A stretch of DNA of 35,630 nucleotides. Origin: Thiocapsa sp. (GTDB lineage: Bacteria > Pseudomonadota > Gammaproteobacteria > Chromatiales > Chromatiaceae). How positions within the stretch are numbered: the first letter of the stretch is position 1; every line of letters starts with the position of its first letter. The notes below the pieces were generated by a model. The model had not been told where the DNA came from. It did not search any database and saw only the letters and a program-made list of their open reading frames with translations. The position numbers and the translations under genes are program-made. Shown one piece after another: positions 20,933 through 28,805 of the stretch. The stretch is from contig NZ_JAABRP010000028.1 in the NCBI RefSeq assembly GCF_011390875.1, positions 1 to 35,630 of the forward strand, given 5' to 3'.

Positions 20933-21414
20933 AGCTGGCACTGTTGATTCTGGAGGACGAGCGACCGGTCCGCGAGGCGCTCAGACGCGATCTGGCGGCG
21001 TTCGCGCGTCATGTACGCATCGAGGAGGCCGAGGATGTGCCGACCGCGCTGGAGGTGATCGAGGAAATCGACGCGGCAGGCGATCGGCTCGCGCTCGTGA
21101 TGGCCGATCACCGTTTGCCCGGAACCAGCGGTGTCGACTTTTTGATTGGCCTCGCGGCCGACGATCGGGCCTTTGCCACGCGCAAGGTTCTGGTCACGGG
21201 CCAGGCCGATCAGGACGACACCATCCGCGCCATCAACGAGGCCGGGCTCGACCGTTACGTCGCCAAGCCCTGGCAGGCGGACGCCTTGCGCGACCTGGTC
21301 CGGGAACAACTCACCGAATTCGTCCTCGCTGCGGGTGTGGATCCCCTCCCTCACCTCGCCGTCCTGGATGCCGAGCGGGCACTGTCGATCGTGCGGGAGC
21401 GCGGCGACCTGTAA
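20929..21414 (+). CDS. Single-domain response regulator
   Basis: A 161-residue protein with one receiver domain and no DNA-binding or enzymatic output domain. Key residues are present: acidic pair in LILEDERPVRE, phospho-acceptor Asp60 in VMADHRLPGTSG, Thr in VLVTGQAD and Lys in YVAKPWQ. A tail of about 35 residues follows the receiver. The start overlaps the kinase stop (ATGA), making the kinase its near-certain partner. Without an output domain it must act by protein contact, for example on the transporter, on the kinase itself, or as a relay. The inverted repeats after its stop probably end the operon. Confidence 0.9.
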   Translation: MKLALLILEDERPVREALRRDLAAFARHVRIEEAEDVPTALEVIEEIDAAGDRLALVMADHRLPGTSGVDFLIGLAADDRAFATRKVLVTGQADQDDTIRAINEAGLDRYVAKPWQADALRDLVREQLTEFVLAAGVDPLPHLAVLDAERALSIVRERGDL

Positions 21415-21419
21415 ACCTT

Positions 21420-21489
21420 GATCCGGCAGTTCACCGCTTCGTGCTTCATGCAAGGGTTCAACTGCCGGATCCAGGTTGAACCTGGATCC
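21420..21489 (+). promoter_or_regulatory. Two overlapping, mutually exclusive inverted repeats after the response regulator gene
   Basis: The first inverted repeat is GATCCGGCAGTT (21420-21431) with AACTGCCGGATC (21460-21471), a perfect 12 bp with a 28-base loop. The second is a near-continuous palindrome, GGATCCAGGTT (21467-21477) with AACCTGGATCC (21479-21489). They share 21467-21471, so only one hairpin can form at a time. No T tract follows. The structure begins 5 bases after the operon's last stop codon, which suggests a transcription end or an attenuation-like switch ahead of rpoH. Confidence 0.45.
21456..21475 (+). repeat. 20-bp direct repeat bracketing rpoH, copy 1
   Basis: Matches 22858-22877 at 19 of 20 positions in the same orientation (the T in AACTGCC is C in the other copy). 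A second short match, GCTTCATGCAA at 21443-21453, corresponds to GCTTGATGCAA at 22817-22827. The copies are therefore probably related beyond the 20-bp core, with different internal spacing. Confidence 0.5.
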
Positions 21490-21717
21490 GCCTCATCGTG
21501 TTTCTGGGACGTCTCGTCGAAGCGAAATCGCGTCTACGACTTGAACAGGTTTCCGAGATTAAATCCCGTATTTGTTCAGGGTGAAATCTCCCCGCGGAGC
21601 GTCGCCGAGAAATCTTCAATAAGTCTTAATAAATTGTTTTAGATAGCTATTTTTGATCATCAGCGCTGACGATGAAAATAATCGGAACATACGATCTTGA
21701 TTTTGAACGCGCCTGTC

Positions 21718-21746
21718 TTGTCGAATCCACGAACGTCTCCTAGAGT
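21718..21746 (+). promoter_or_regulatory. Candidate sigma70-type promoter upstream of rpoH (distal)
   Basis: TTGTCG (21718-21723) and TAGAGT (21741-21746) are separated by exactly 17 bp, within an AT-richer part of the 443-bp gap before rpoH. Several promoters in front of rpoH are known in other gammaproteobacteria. I saw no convincing sigma-E or sigma-32 consensus here. Confidence 0.35.
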
Positions 21747-21794
21747 CTGGTGAACTTTTGTCGCGGTACAGGCTCCAAAACCCCGCCGAAAGTG

Positions 21795-21824
21795 CTGGCA
21801 AAATCCCGAGCGTACTGCTAGGAT
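21795..21824 (+). promoter_or_regulatory. Candidate extended -10 promoter upstream of rpoH (proximal)
   Basis: TGCTAGGAT (21816-21824) is an extended -10 element. CTGGCA (21795-21800), 18 bp upstream of TAGGAT, is a weak -35. Transcription would start about 27 bases before the rpoH ATG, giving a short leader. Confidence 0.4.
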
Positions 21825-21857
21825 ATTTTCCAAGGTAACAAACTCAGGTATTGGAAC

Positions 21858-22697
21858 ATGGCCAAAGACTTCGCTCTCATGCCGACGGGTACCATCGACT
21901 CCTACATCAGCGGCGCCTACCAGATTCCGGTCCTGACCCCGGAAGAGGAGAAGTCGCTCGCGATCCAACTACGCGACAACGGCGACATGGAGGCGGCAAA
22001 ACGGCTCGTCACCTCGCATTTGCGCTTCGTCATCCGTATCGCCCGGGGATATCTCGGGTACGGATTGCCGCTCCCGGATCTCATTCAGGAAGGCACAGTG
22101 GGATTGATGAAGGCGGTTCGGCGTTTCGAGCCCGATATGGGCGTGCGTCTCGTCTCCTTCGCCGTGCACTGGATTCGGGCGGAGATTCACGAGTACATCC
22201 TGCGGAACTGGCGCATCGTGAAAGTCGCGACGACCAAGGCCCAGCGTAAACTCTTCTTCAACCTCCGCAGCGCGAAGAAACGTCTGGGATGGTTCACGAA
22301 GGAGGAGGTCGAGGCGGTTGCCGCCGATCTGGGCGTGAAGCCCGAGACGGTCCTGCAGATGGAATCGCGCTTGGCCAACCAGGATCTGTCCTTCGACGGC
22401 TTAGAAGACGACGACGACGACTCGCCCTCAGCGCCCTCGACCTACCTGCCGGATCTGCGGATGGAGCCCGGCAAGATCCTCGAGCGTCAAGATACCGAGC
22501 GCGATCAGCACCAGCGGCTCTACGCGGCACTCAAGGGCCTCGACGAGCGCAGCAAGACCATCCTGCGCGAGCGTTGGCTCTCCGAGAAGAAGCAGACCCT
22601 GCATGAGCTTGCCGAGCAGTTCGGTGTGTCCGCCGAACGCATTCGCCAGATCGAGAAGAATGCGATGAAGAAGCTGAGGCTACAGCTCGAGGTGTAA
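21858..22697 (+). CDS. rpoH: RNA polymerase heat-shock sigma factor RpoH (sigma-32)
   Basis: Directs RNA polymerase to heat-shock promoters. 279 residues, the usual length. Region 2 is strongly conserved ([22 protein letters not shown], then [19 protein letters not shown]). The RpoH box QRKLFFNLR is present and separates it from RpoD and RpoS. Region 4.2 ends with the helix-turn-helix [20 protein letters not shown]. The central linker has an acidic run ([11 protein letters not shown]). ftsY-ftsE-ftsX-rpoH is a classical gammaproteobacterial order; here three genes and a 443-bp regulatory gap separate ftsX from rpoH. A strong intrinsic terminator follows. Confidence 0.96.
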   Translation: MAKDFALMPTGTIDSYISGAYQIPVLTPEEEKSLAIQLRDNGDMEAAKRLVTSHLRFVIRIARGYLGYGLPLPDLIQEGTVGLMKAVRRFEPDMGVRLVSFAVHWIRAEIHEYILRNWRIVKVATTKAQRKLFFNLRSAKKRLGWFTKEEVEAVAADLGVKPETVLQMESRLANQDLSFDGLEDDDDDSPSAPSTYLPDLRMEPGKILERQDTERDQHQRLYAALKGLDERSKTILRERWLSEKKQTLHELAEQFGVSAERIRQIEKNAMKKLRLQLEV

Positions 22698-22743
22698 GAT
22701 GGGTCGGGCGCCGGGGCGATCCTCGCGCACACCTGAACCAAGG

Positions 22744-22781
22744 CGGTGTTCACCTGACCAGTGAACACCGTCTTTTTGTTT
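22744..22781 (+). terminator. Intrinsic terminator of rpoH
   Basis: A perfect 10-bp stem (CGGTGTTCAC / GTGAACACCG) with a 7-base loop is followed immediately by TCTTTTTGTTT. It lies 47 bp after the rpoH stop codon and is the best Rho-independent terminator in the window. Confidence 0.88.
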
Positions 22782-22857
22782 GGCCCGTCCGATGATCCTA
22801 GAACCGGCTGCTTATTGCTTGATGCAACCGATGGATAGATTTGAACATCACAGGGCC

Positions 22858-22877
22858 GTTCAACCGCCGGATCCAGG
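22858..22877 (+). repeat. 20-bp direct repeat bracketing rpoH, copy 2, overlapping the ygiQ ribosome binding region
   Basis: Matches 21456-21475 at 19 of 20 positions. It ends directly before the ATGATG start of the YgiQ gene, so its GGA (22869-22871), about 6 bases before the first ATG, is the likely ribosome binding site. Confidence 0.5.
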
Positions 22878-24974
22878 ATGATGACTGCACCCGACATCTT
22901 CTCCCACCGCAAGCATTGGGCCTATAAGCTGGGGACTGCCCCCGAACTGCCCATGTCGCGCGCCGAGATGGATCTGCTCGGCTGGGACAGCTGCGACATC
23001 GTGATCCTGACCGGGGATGCCTACGTCGATCATCCCTCTTTCGGGATGGCGATCATCGGGCGACTGCTCGAGGCGCAAGGCTTTCGTGTCGGCATCATCG
23101 CTCAGCCGGACTGGACCTCGGTCGAGGATTTCCGACGCCTTGGACAGCCAAATCTCTTCTTCGGGATCACCGCCGGGAACATGGACTCGATGGTGAACCG
23201 CTACACCTCCGATCGGCGTCTGCGATCGGACGACGCCTATACACCTGACGGTGCTGCGGGCCGCCGCCCCGACCGTTCGGTGACCGTTTATGCACAGCGC
23301 GCGCGCGAGGCGTTCAAGGGCGTGCCCATCGTGATCGGGGGCATCGAGGCAAGCCTACGTCGGATCGCCCACTATGACCATTGGTCCGAACAGGTACGCC
23401 GCTCCGCCCTGGTGGATGCGAAGGCCGATCTCCTGATCTACGGCAACGCCGAGCGCGCACTGGTCGAGCTGGCGCATCGCCTGGCGCGTGGAGAGCCGAT
23501 CGAGCAGATCCGCGATCTGCGCGGCACTGCCTTCATGACCCGCGGCCGACCGGAGGATTGGGCCGAGATCGATTCGAGCGGGCTCGATCGACCGGGCCGG
23601 GTGGACCCGCATCCGGATCCCTACGCGGTCGCCTCGAAGGAGACCGACGCAAACGCCTCCCCGGCGATCCCCGACGGAGCCCGGGTGATCCGTTTTCAGC
23701 CGCGAGCACAACGCACCGATCGGACCCGCACGGTGGTGCGGCTGCCCTCGTTTGCGCAGGTCCGCGACGACCCGGTGCTCTACGCCCATGCCTCGCGGGT
23801 CTTCCATCTGGAGACGAATCCCGGGAACGCCCGAGCGATGGTCCAAGCCCACGGCGATCGGGATGTTTGGCTCAATCCGCCCCCGATCCCGCTGACCACC
23901 GCGGAGCTCGACCGGGTCTACGAGCTGCCCTACAGCCGCCGCCCGCATTCGAGCTACGGCGAGGCGCGGATCCCGGCCTGGGAGATGATCCGCTTCTCGG
24001 TCAACATCATGCGCGGCTGCTTCGGCGGCTGTACCTTCTGCTCGATCACGGAGCACGAGGGCCGCATCATCCAGAGCCGATCGGAGGAGTCCGTCCTGCG
24101 CGAGCTCGAGGAGATTCGCGACCGCACCCCGGGGTTCACCGGCACCATCTCGGATCTCGGCGGGCCGACCGCCAACATGTACCGGCTTGCCTGCAAGGAT
24201 CCGCGCATCGAGTCGTCCTGTCGGCGTCCGTCCTGTGTCTACCCGGACGTCTGTCCGAACCTAAACACCGATCACGCTCCCCTGATTCGGCTCTATCGCC
24301 GTGCGCGCGCCATTCCCGGCATCAAGCGGGTGCTGATCGCCTCTGGGCTGCGCTACGACTTGGCGGTGCGCTCGCCCGAGTACATCCGCGAGTTGGTCAC
24401 CCACCATGTCGGCGGCTATCTCAAGATCGCTCCCGAGCATACCGAGGCTGGACCGCTCAGCAAGATGATGAAGCCCGGCATCGGGACCTACGATCGCTTC
24501 AAGGAGTTGTTTGATCGCTATTCGCGCGAGGCGGGCAAGGAGCAGTATCTCATTCCCTATTTCATCGCCGCCCATCCGGGTACCAGCGACGAAGATATGC
24601 TGAATCTGGCGCTCTGGCTCAAGCGCAACGGTTTCCGCCCGGATCAGGTCCAGGGCTTTCTGCCGACACCGATGGCGACCGCCTCGGCTATGTATTACTC
24701 GGGTCGCAACCCGTTGAAAAAGGTCACGCGTGATTCGGAGCGGGTCCCCGTGGTGCGCAAACAGCGCCAGCGGCGTCTACACAAGGCATTTCTGCGCTAC
24801 CACGATCCGGAAAATTGGCCGCTACTGCGCGAAGCGCTGAAGGAGATGGGCCGTTCCGATCTGATCGGCAACGGCAAGCGTCACCTCGTGCCGGCCTTTC
24901 AACCCGCCGGCACGGGTCTATCGCCGGAAGGTCGCCGGCGTCCCGGCCGCACGGCCGTGCGTAATCGCCGCTAA
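22878..24974 (+). CDS. ygiQ: YgiQ family radical SAM protein
   Basis: A 698-residue protein of the YgiQ (UPF0313) family. The N-terminal domain (about 1-300) has [45 protein letters not shown] and [16 protein letters not shown], a B12-binding-like/family-specific region. The radical SAM domain has [21 protein letters not shown], with cluster ligands Cys381, Cys385 and Cys388. Further family blocks are [11 protein letters not shown] and the cysteine-rich [20 protein letters not shown]. The reaction is unknown for the family. ATG 22878 and ATG 22881 are both possible starts. The TAA stop (24972-24974) is the first three bases of a family B repeat element. The C-terminal tail is basic and proline/glycine-rich. 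Confidence 0.95.
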   Translation: MMTAPDIFSHRKHWAYKLGTAPELPMSRAEMDLLGWDSCDIVILTGDAYVDHPSFGMAIIGRLLEAQGFRVGIIAQPDWTSVEDFRRLGQPNLFFGITAGNMDSMVNRYTSDRRLRSDDAYTPDGAAGRRPDRSVTVYAQRAREAFKGVPIVIGGIEASLRRIAHYDHWSEQVRRSALVDAKADLLIYGNAERALVELAHRLARGEPIEQIRDLRGTAFMTRGRPEDWAEIDSSGLDRPGRVDPHPDPYAVASKETDANASPAIPDGARVIRFQPRAQRTDRTRTVVRLPSFAQVRDDPVLYAHASRVFHLETNPGNARAMVQAHGDRDVWLNPPPIPLTTAELDRVYELPYSRRPHSSYGEARIPAWEMIRFSVNIMRGCFGGCTFCSITEHEGRIIQSRSEESVLRELEEIRDRTPGFTGTISDLGGPTANMYRLACKDPRIESSCRRPSCVYPDVCPNLNTDHAPLIRLYRRARAIPGIKRVLIASGLRYDLAVRSPEYIRELVTHHVGGYLKIAPEHTEAGPLSKMMKPGIGTYDRFKELFDRYSREAGKEQYLIPYFIAAHPGTSDEDMLNLALWLKRNGFRPDQVQGFLPTPMATASAMYYSGRNPLKKVTRDSERVPVVRKQRQRRLHKAFLRYHDPENWPLLREALKEMGRSDLIGNGKRHLVPAFQPAGTGLSPEGRRRPGRTAVRNRR

Positions 24975-25064
24975 ACCGCGTCCAGAGCGATATGCGTGGT
25001 TTTCATCGTTTGTTTGGCTTCGGAGAATACAACAAACGACGCATACCGCACCGGGCGCGGTTTA
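24972..25064. repeat. TAAACCGCG-bounded inverted-repeat element, family B, copy 2 (93 bp), between convergent genes
   Basis: The ends 24972-24998 and 25038-25064 are 27-bp inverted repeats (22 of 27 matching). The right end is identical to that of copy 1. The plus-strand TAA at the left end is the ygiQ stop codon, and the minus-strand TAA at the right end (25062-25064) is the stop codon of the convergent membrane-protein gene. The element therefore fills the whole intergenic space. Its inverted repeats could fold as a bidirectional terminator. Confidence 0.8.
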
Positions 25065-26396
25065 GGGGTAAAAAATATCGCGATAAGCCGTATAGATCGC
25101 GATGGTCAGGACGGGCACGACGACCAGGAGCCCGAGCATCAGGGGCAGGGAACCGAGGATCACCAGCACCATGGCCACTAGCCCGTAAATCAGGAAGGGT
25201 AGGATATTCTTCAGGCAGCCGGAGAGGCTCAGTCCGAACGCCTTGAAGACCGGAACCTGGTCGAGAGCAACCAGGCTCGGGGCGAAGAACATGGCCATCG
25301 CGAGGGGGATACCCAGCAGCATCGCCACCAGCACCGGAAGGAGGATCATCGGGTTGGAGAAGACGATGTCGATGTCGTTCGGATCCATCGTCGACAGATC
25401 CACTGCGCTTCCCATGGAGGCGAATACCGCGGCGAACAGCGCTCCCGCGACAATCACGATGGCGAGCGCCAGCAGCAGATAGACGACACCCACCAATGCG
25501 AGCGGCCCCGGGCTCTCCGAGACACCCGCAAAAAGATGACTGACAGCGAAGCGGCCCTCCCGGTATTGGCGGTGCGCGCCGATGACGAGCCCGGCACTGA
25601 GCATCGGCGTCAGGATCGTAACGGCCAAACTGCCCGCCAGGGGTACGATACTGACCAGGATCAAGATGATGTAGAACAACACCACCGCGCCGATCCACGC
25701 GCCCGGTTGTGCCTTGAACAGCTGCCATGCCTCGGTGATCCACAGCCAACCATGTCCGACGGGCCGTGATTGGGGTGCCTGCAGCACGTCTTCCTCGCCC
25801 TCGGGGCGAGGCGGTGTCAAATCGGCTCGCGGCGGTGCATAGGGGTTGTCGACCCGGTTTGGCGGGCGCGGCGGGCTCATCCCTCGGTTGGCAAGGTAGC
25901 GCTCCACCACCACTCCGCAGGCCTGACAGACGCCGGTGAGCTCCGAGACGGCGTCGGCGCCGCACTTCGGACAGCGTGTCGGATCAGCTTCGGGGCCGCT
26001 TTCGGGCTCTCCCCCGAGTCGAGCGTCGCCGGTCTGTCGAGCGTCCCCTTGCCGTCTGTCGTCGGTCGGAGGCGATGCTTCGGTGCCGTTGCGCTGCGGC
26101 GCCTGCGACGCGACGACTCTGTCCGGGCGGCTGCCCACGGATGCCGGTGCGGTGTTCGTCGAGGATTCGGCATCGATGGCCACCTTCAGTCCGATCGTGC
26201 TCAGGGCATCCCGATAGCGCTGCGCCTCGCCGCTCGTCAAGCTGTGCTTCAACACTCGGCCGGATCCGCCGAGGATCAGATCCCGCGCGGTTTCCTCCTG
26301 AAGCTTGAACTTTGCCGCCAATCGCGGCACCACGTCCTGCAACGCATGGCCGGGCATAAGCTCGCCGGCGTAGAGGATCCGATAGCGTCCTTCCAT
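25062..26396 (-). CDS. Zinc-ribbon multi-pass membrane protein (BPSS1780-like)
   Basis: A 444-residue protein. Residues 1-75 (MEGRYRILYAGELMPGHAL at the start) form a soluble domain of unknown role. A low-complexity polar linker follows, then a zinc ribbon (CPKCGADAV and CQACGVVVE, about 140-165) and a proline-rich spacer. The C-terminal half (about 215-440) has six or so hydrophobic segments and resembles the BPSS1780 family of inner-membrane proteins. No catalytic residues are evident. The start at 26396 has CAGGAG 7 bases upstream; the open frame beyond it is not supported. Its stop codon is the right end of the family B repeat. A hairpin terminator separates it from the upstream SEC-C gene. 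Confidence 0.82.
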   Translation of the reverse strand: MEGRYRILYAGELMPGHALQDVVPRLAAKFKLQEETARDLILGGSGRVLKHSLTSGEAQRYRDALSTIGLKVAIDAESSTNTAPASVGSRPDRVVASQAPQRNGTEASPPTDDRRQGDARQTGDARLGGEPESGPEADPTRCPKCGADAVSELTGVCQACGVVVERYLANRGMSPPRPPNRVDNPYAPPRADLTPPRPEGEEDVLQAPQSRPVGHGWLWITEAWQLFKAQPGAWIGAVVLFYIILILVSIVPLAGSLAVTILTPMLSAGLVIGAHRQYREGRFAVSHLFAGVSESPGPLALVGVVYLLLALAIVIVAGALFAAVFASMGSAVDLSTMDPNDIDIVFSNPMILLPVLVAMLLGIPLAMAMFFAPSLVALDQVPVFKAFGLSLSGCLKNILPFLIYGLVAMVLVILGSLPLMLGLLVVVPVLTIAIYTAYRDIFYP

Positions 26397-26451
26397 CGTG
26401 GTTCTCCTGAATGGCAGTGATACGGGAGCGGCTCGGCCAAACCTTCTCGAA

Positions 26452-26481
26452 CACACCGCGACAGGGACAAAACGCGGTGTG
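26452..26481 (-). terminator. Hairpin terminator after the SEC-C protein gene
   Basis: A perfect 9-bp stem (CACACCGCG / CGCGGTGTG) with a 12-base loop lies 15 bases past the stop codon of the minus-strand SEC-C gene and 56 bases before the start of the next gene. There is no T tract after the stem. Confidence 0.5.
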
Positions 26482-26495
26482 CCCGTTTCGTTCGT

Positions 26496-28457
26496 CTAGG
26501 CGGTCAGGCGTCTCAGCCAGGCCAAGATGCCTGGCTCCGCCGCCCAGACGTCACGCATGGCCTCGCGGTACATCCACGCCTGATCATCGCCGCCGGGCAG
26601 TGTTCCGGGCGGGGTGAAGTGCGGGCGTTTGATACGTTTTCGGGTCAGATACTGCGGGATTCTCGGCAAGCGGTTGACGGCGGTCGTCAGCACCAGGCGC
26701 GCCCTGTCCTGCCGCCCAAGACGGTAGAGGGCCAGAACCTCGCCGTATGCGAGATCGGCCAGTCCATCGTTCGGAAAACGCCGGGCCAACGCCAGTGCAA
26801 GCTCGTCCTGGCCGTCGCGCAGATAATGATTCATCAGCTCCGCGCGCACGCCATGATTGTCCCGAGGGTTGAGGCGCAGCAAGGTCTCGAGCGTCCGCGC
26901 CGCACCCTTCGGCTCGTCTTCGTCGATCTGGCAAAGATACTGTCGGAACAGCAGTCGCAACGCAGGGCGATTTGGCGGCGCAGACCAAGGAATGTGTTGG
27001 GAGGCATCCTCGGGGAGCACTTGCTCCAGGATGCCGCGTGCGCGCTCCAAGAGGGGGCGCGACAGCAGGTGTGAGATCCACGGCAGCGTGCTCTCTGGAT
27101 GGAGGTACAGCGCGGTCGCGAGATCGTCCAGCACCTCAAGACTGTCGGCGAGCTCGGGGTTGGCCAGCAGGTGATCCAGCCAGTCCGGGGTGGACCAGAG
27201 GTCAATTTCCTCTGCGGGCACGAGTCGGGTCGAGTCCGGCTTGGCCGTCGGAAAGACCGACTTCCACGCCGCTTCGAGCTGGCGCAATGCCGGCGGAGCG
27301 CTGAGTCGCGCGGGGCCGGGCGCGTGCCGTGACAGGCCGTTTGCCGCGTCATCGTCGGCGCCGTCCGGCACGGGGGCATCGATGTCGTCGAACAGCGCGA
27401 GCTGACCCGGCAGCCAACCGGGCGCGTAGGTGTTCAACGGCTCCAAGCGATAGGCAGGCAGCGGGCGGGCTTCAATCAGGTTGATCCAATCAAGAAGGTC
27501 GAGCAAGACCGGGTCGAGGGCGTCCGAGTGGCTGTCCACGAGCGCTTCCTGCGGATCCTCGACGGCCCGGTTGAGGAAGTCCAACACGCCGGGATGGGTA
27601 AACCCGACCTGACGGAAACGGAAGAGCCAGAAGCGGGCGCGCTCGCGAGCGATCCAATCCTTGTGCTGAGCCGCAAGCAGCGTGATCTCGAGGATCGCCG
27701 TACCCGGATTGTCCGGGTCGCTACGCAATGCGGCCGTGAAGGCTGCACCGGCCTCGGCAAAATCGCCGTCGTCGATCGCCATAGTGCAGCGCCGCTGCCA
27801 GGCGGCGGCCCGCAAGGGTCGGCTCCCCTCGGTGCAGATCCGCTCGAGGAACGTCTCCTTTTTGCGCCGATGACCGAGCCGATCGTAAGCATCGCACAGG
27901 ATGTCGATCGACGGCTCGAACTCGCCGTCGAGGTCTTCGAGCGATCCCGCGAAAAGGGGTTCCAGGAGGGCCGCCGCGCGTTTCGGGCGATCCTCGGTCA
28001 GCCAGCGATCGGCGATGCGGGCAAGCAGTGGCTCGGGAACGGCGTGCAGGTCCAGCGCCTCGCGCAGACCCTGCTCGGACAACTCGTCGAGCAGGATCTC
28101 CCAGACCAGATCGCTTGAGAGCTCCGGAACCTCGTCGATGGCGCCGCAGCATTCGCCGTAAGGGCTTCCCGAGCCGCAGGAGCACGGTTCCTCCGGAGGG
28201 TGAGGCGTCATCAATCGGGTCTGGAAGGCGTAGGTCGGCTGTGGGGTCGCGTTCCAGATCGCGGTTCCGAGGAGATTGGCGAGACGCCGCCGCTCGACCT
28301 CGTCGAGCTCAGTCCCGGACAACCCGAGCAGCTCGGGGAGATGACCGCGCGCCCAGTCGAGGAAGCTATCCGGATCCGGTGCAAGCAGGATTTGTCGCAC
28401 TGAACGCTGAATCACCTCTTCGAAGCGTTCGGTATCGGCCATGTCGTGGTCCAGCAT
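26496..28457 (-). CDS. SEC-C motif protein with TPR-like helical repeats
   Basis: A 653-residue, largely alpha-helical protein. The SEC-C zinc-binding motif PCSCGSGSPYGECCG lies at about residues 97-111; this motif binds zinc and in SecA contacts SecB or the ribosome, but it also occurs in many unrelated proteins. The rest reads as tandem helical units resembling tetratricopeptide repeats (for example RCTMAIDDGDFAEAGAAFTA and TLETLLRLNPRDNHGVRAEL). It ends in a basic/aromatic tail. The start at 28457 has an excellent GGAGGAG 6 bases upstream, so the much longer open frame reaching 29537 is not used; that extension is antisense to the STAND gene. No signal peptide or membrane helix. Function not known. 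Confidence 0.82.
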   Translation of the reverse strand: MLDHDMADTERFEEVIQRSVRQILLAPDPDSFLDWARGHLPELLGLSGTELDEVERRRLANLLGTAIWNATPQPTYAFQTRLMTPHPPEEPCSCGSGSPYGECCGAIDEVPELSSDLVWEILLDELSEQGLREALDLHAVPEPLLARIADRWLTEDRPKRAAALLEPLFAGSLEDLDGEFEPSIDILCDAYDRLGHRRKKETFLERICTEGSRPLRAAAWQRRCTMAIDDGDFAEAGAAFTAALRSDPDNPGTAILEITLLAAQHKDWIARERARFWLFRFRQVGFTHPGVLDFLNRAVEDPQEALVDSHSDALDPVLLDLLDWINLIEARPLPAYRLEPLNTYAPGWLPGQLALFDDIDAPVPDGADDDAANGLSRHAPGPARLSAPPALRQLEAAWKSVFPTAKPDSTRLVPAEEIDLWSTPDWLDHLLANPELADSLEVLDDLATALYLHPESTLPWISHLLSRPLLERARGILEQVLPEDASQHIPWSAPPNRPALRLLFRQYLCQIDEDEPKGAARTLETLLRLNPRDNHGVRAELMNHYLRDGQDELALALARRFPNDGLADLAYGEVLALYRLGRQDRARLVLTTAVNRLPRIPQYLTRKRIKRPHFTPPGTLPGGDDQAWMYREAMRDVWAAEPGILAWLRRLTA

Positions 28458-28542
28458 CGCGATCTCCTCCGTCGGATGGAGGCAGTTTGGGGATGCGCCC
28501 GCCGGGCCTGAATCGATCGCACGGCGGATCCTGCAACGTTTG

Positions 28543-28573
28543 ATTGTAAACCCTCTCGGCCCGGCTGTGTCGA
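28543..28573 (-). promoter_or_regulatory. Candidate promoter of the SEC-C gene
   Basis: On the minus strand TACAAT (28543-28548) is a near-consensus -10. TCGACA (28568-28573) is a near-consensus -35, but the 19-bp spacing is long. The start would lie about 75-80 bases before the ATG. Confidence 0.3.
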
Positions 28574-28621
28574 TGACCTGAAACAGGTGAATGCGTAAAC
28601 GTCGCGGTTCCATTCCCGGTT

Positions 28622-28648
28622 CCGAAAAATCCGCTCGCGCCGAGTATA
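28622..28648 (+). repeat. Additional end-like direct repeat next to family A copy 2
   Basis: CCGAAAAATCCGC followed by TCGCGCCGAGTATA repeats, in direct orientation, the right end of the adjacent element (28779-28805, GCGAAAAATCCGC followed by GCGTGCTCGGTATA). The last four bases overlap the left end of the element. This could be the remnant of a second element copy or a duplicated terminus. Confidence 0.5.
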
Positions 28649-28805
28649 GACCGAGCGCACGTGCGTTTTCGCAAAGCAGGGTGCGTCCCGCACGCGTCGC
28701 GGCAAGGCGCGACGACGAGGTGTAGCGGTCGGCGAGGATGCGCAACGCCACCCCGGCGTGCGCCGGGCGTGCAATGCGGCGAAAAATCCGCGCGTGCTCG
28801 GTATA
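28645..28805 (-). repeat. MITE-like inverted-repeat element, family A, copy 2 (161 bp)
   Basis: The terminal inverted repeats are 28645-28672 (TATAGACCGAGCGCACG, then TGCGTTTTCGC) and 28779-28805, whose reverse complement reads TATACCGAGCACGCG, then CGGATTTTTCGC. The interior matches family A copy 1 (6128-6286) in opposite orientation. It occupies the intergenic region between the divergent SEC-C and STAND genes, ending 30 bp before the STAND start codon, so it must form part of that gene's promoter/leader. No coding capacity. Confidence 0.65.

Noticed and set aside
21795-21818. A possible sigma54 (-24/-12) promoter before rpoH, suggested by TGGCA and TGC
   Set aside because: The GG-to-GC spacing is far from the required 10 bp; an extended -10 sigma70-type element fits better.
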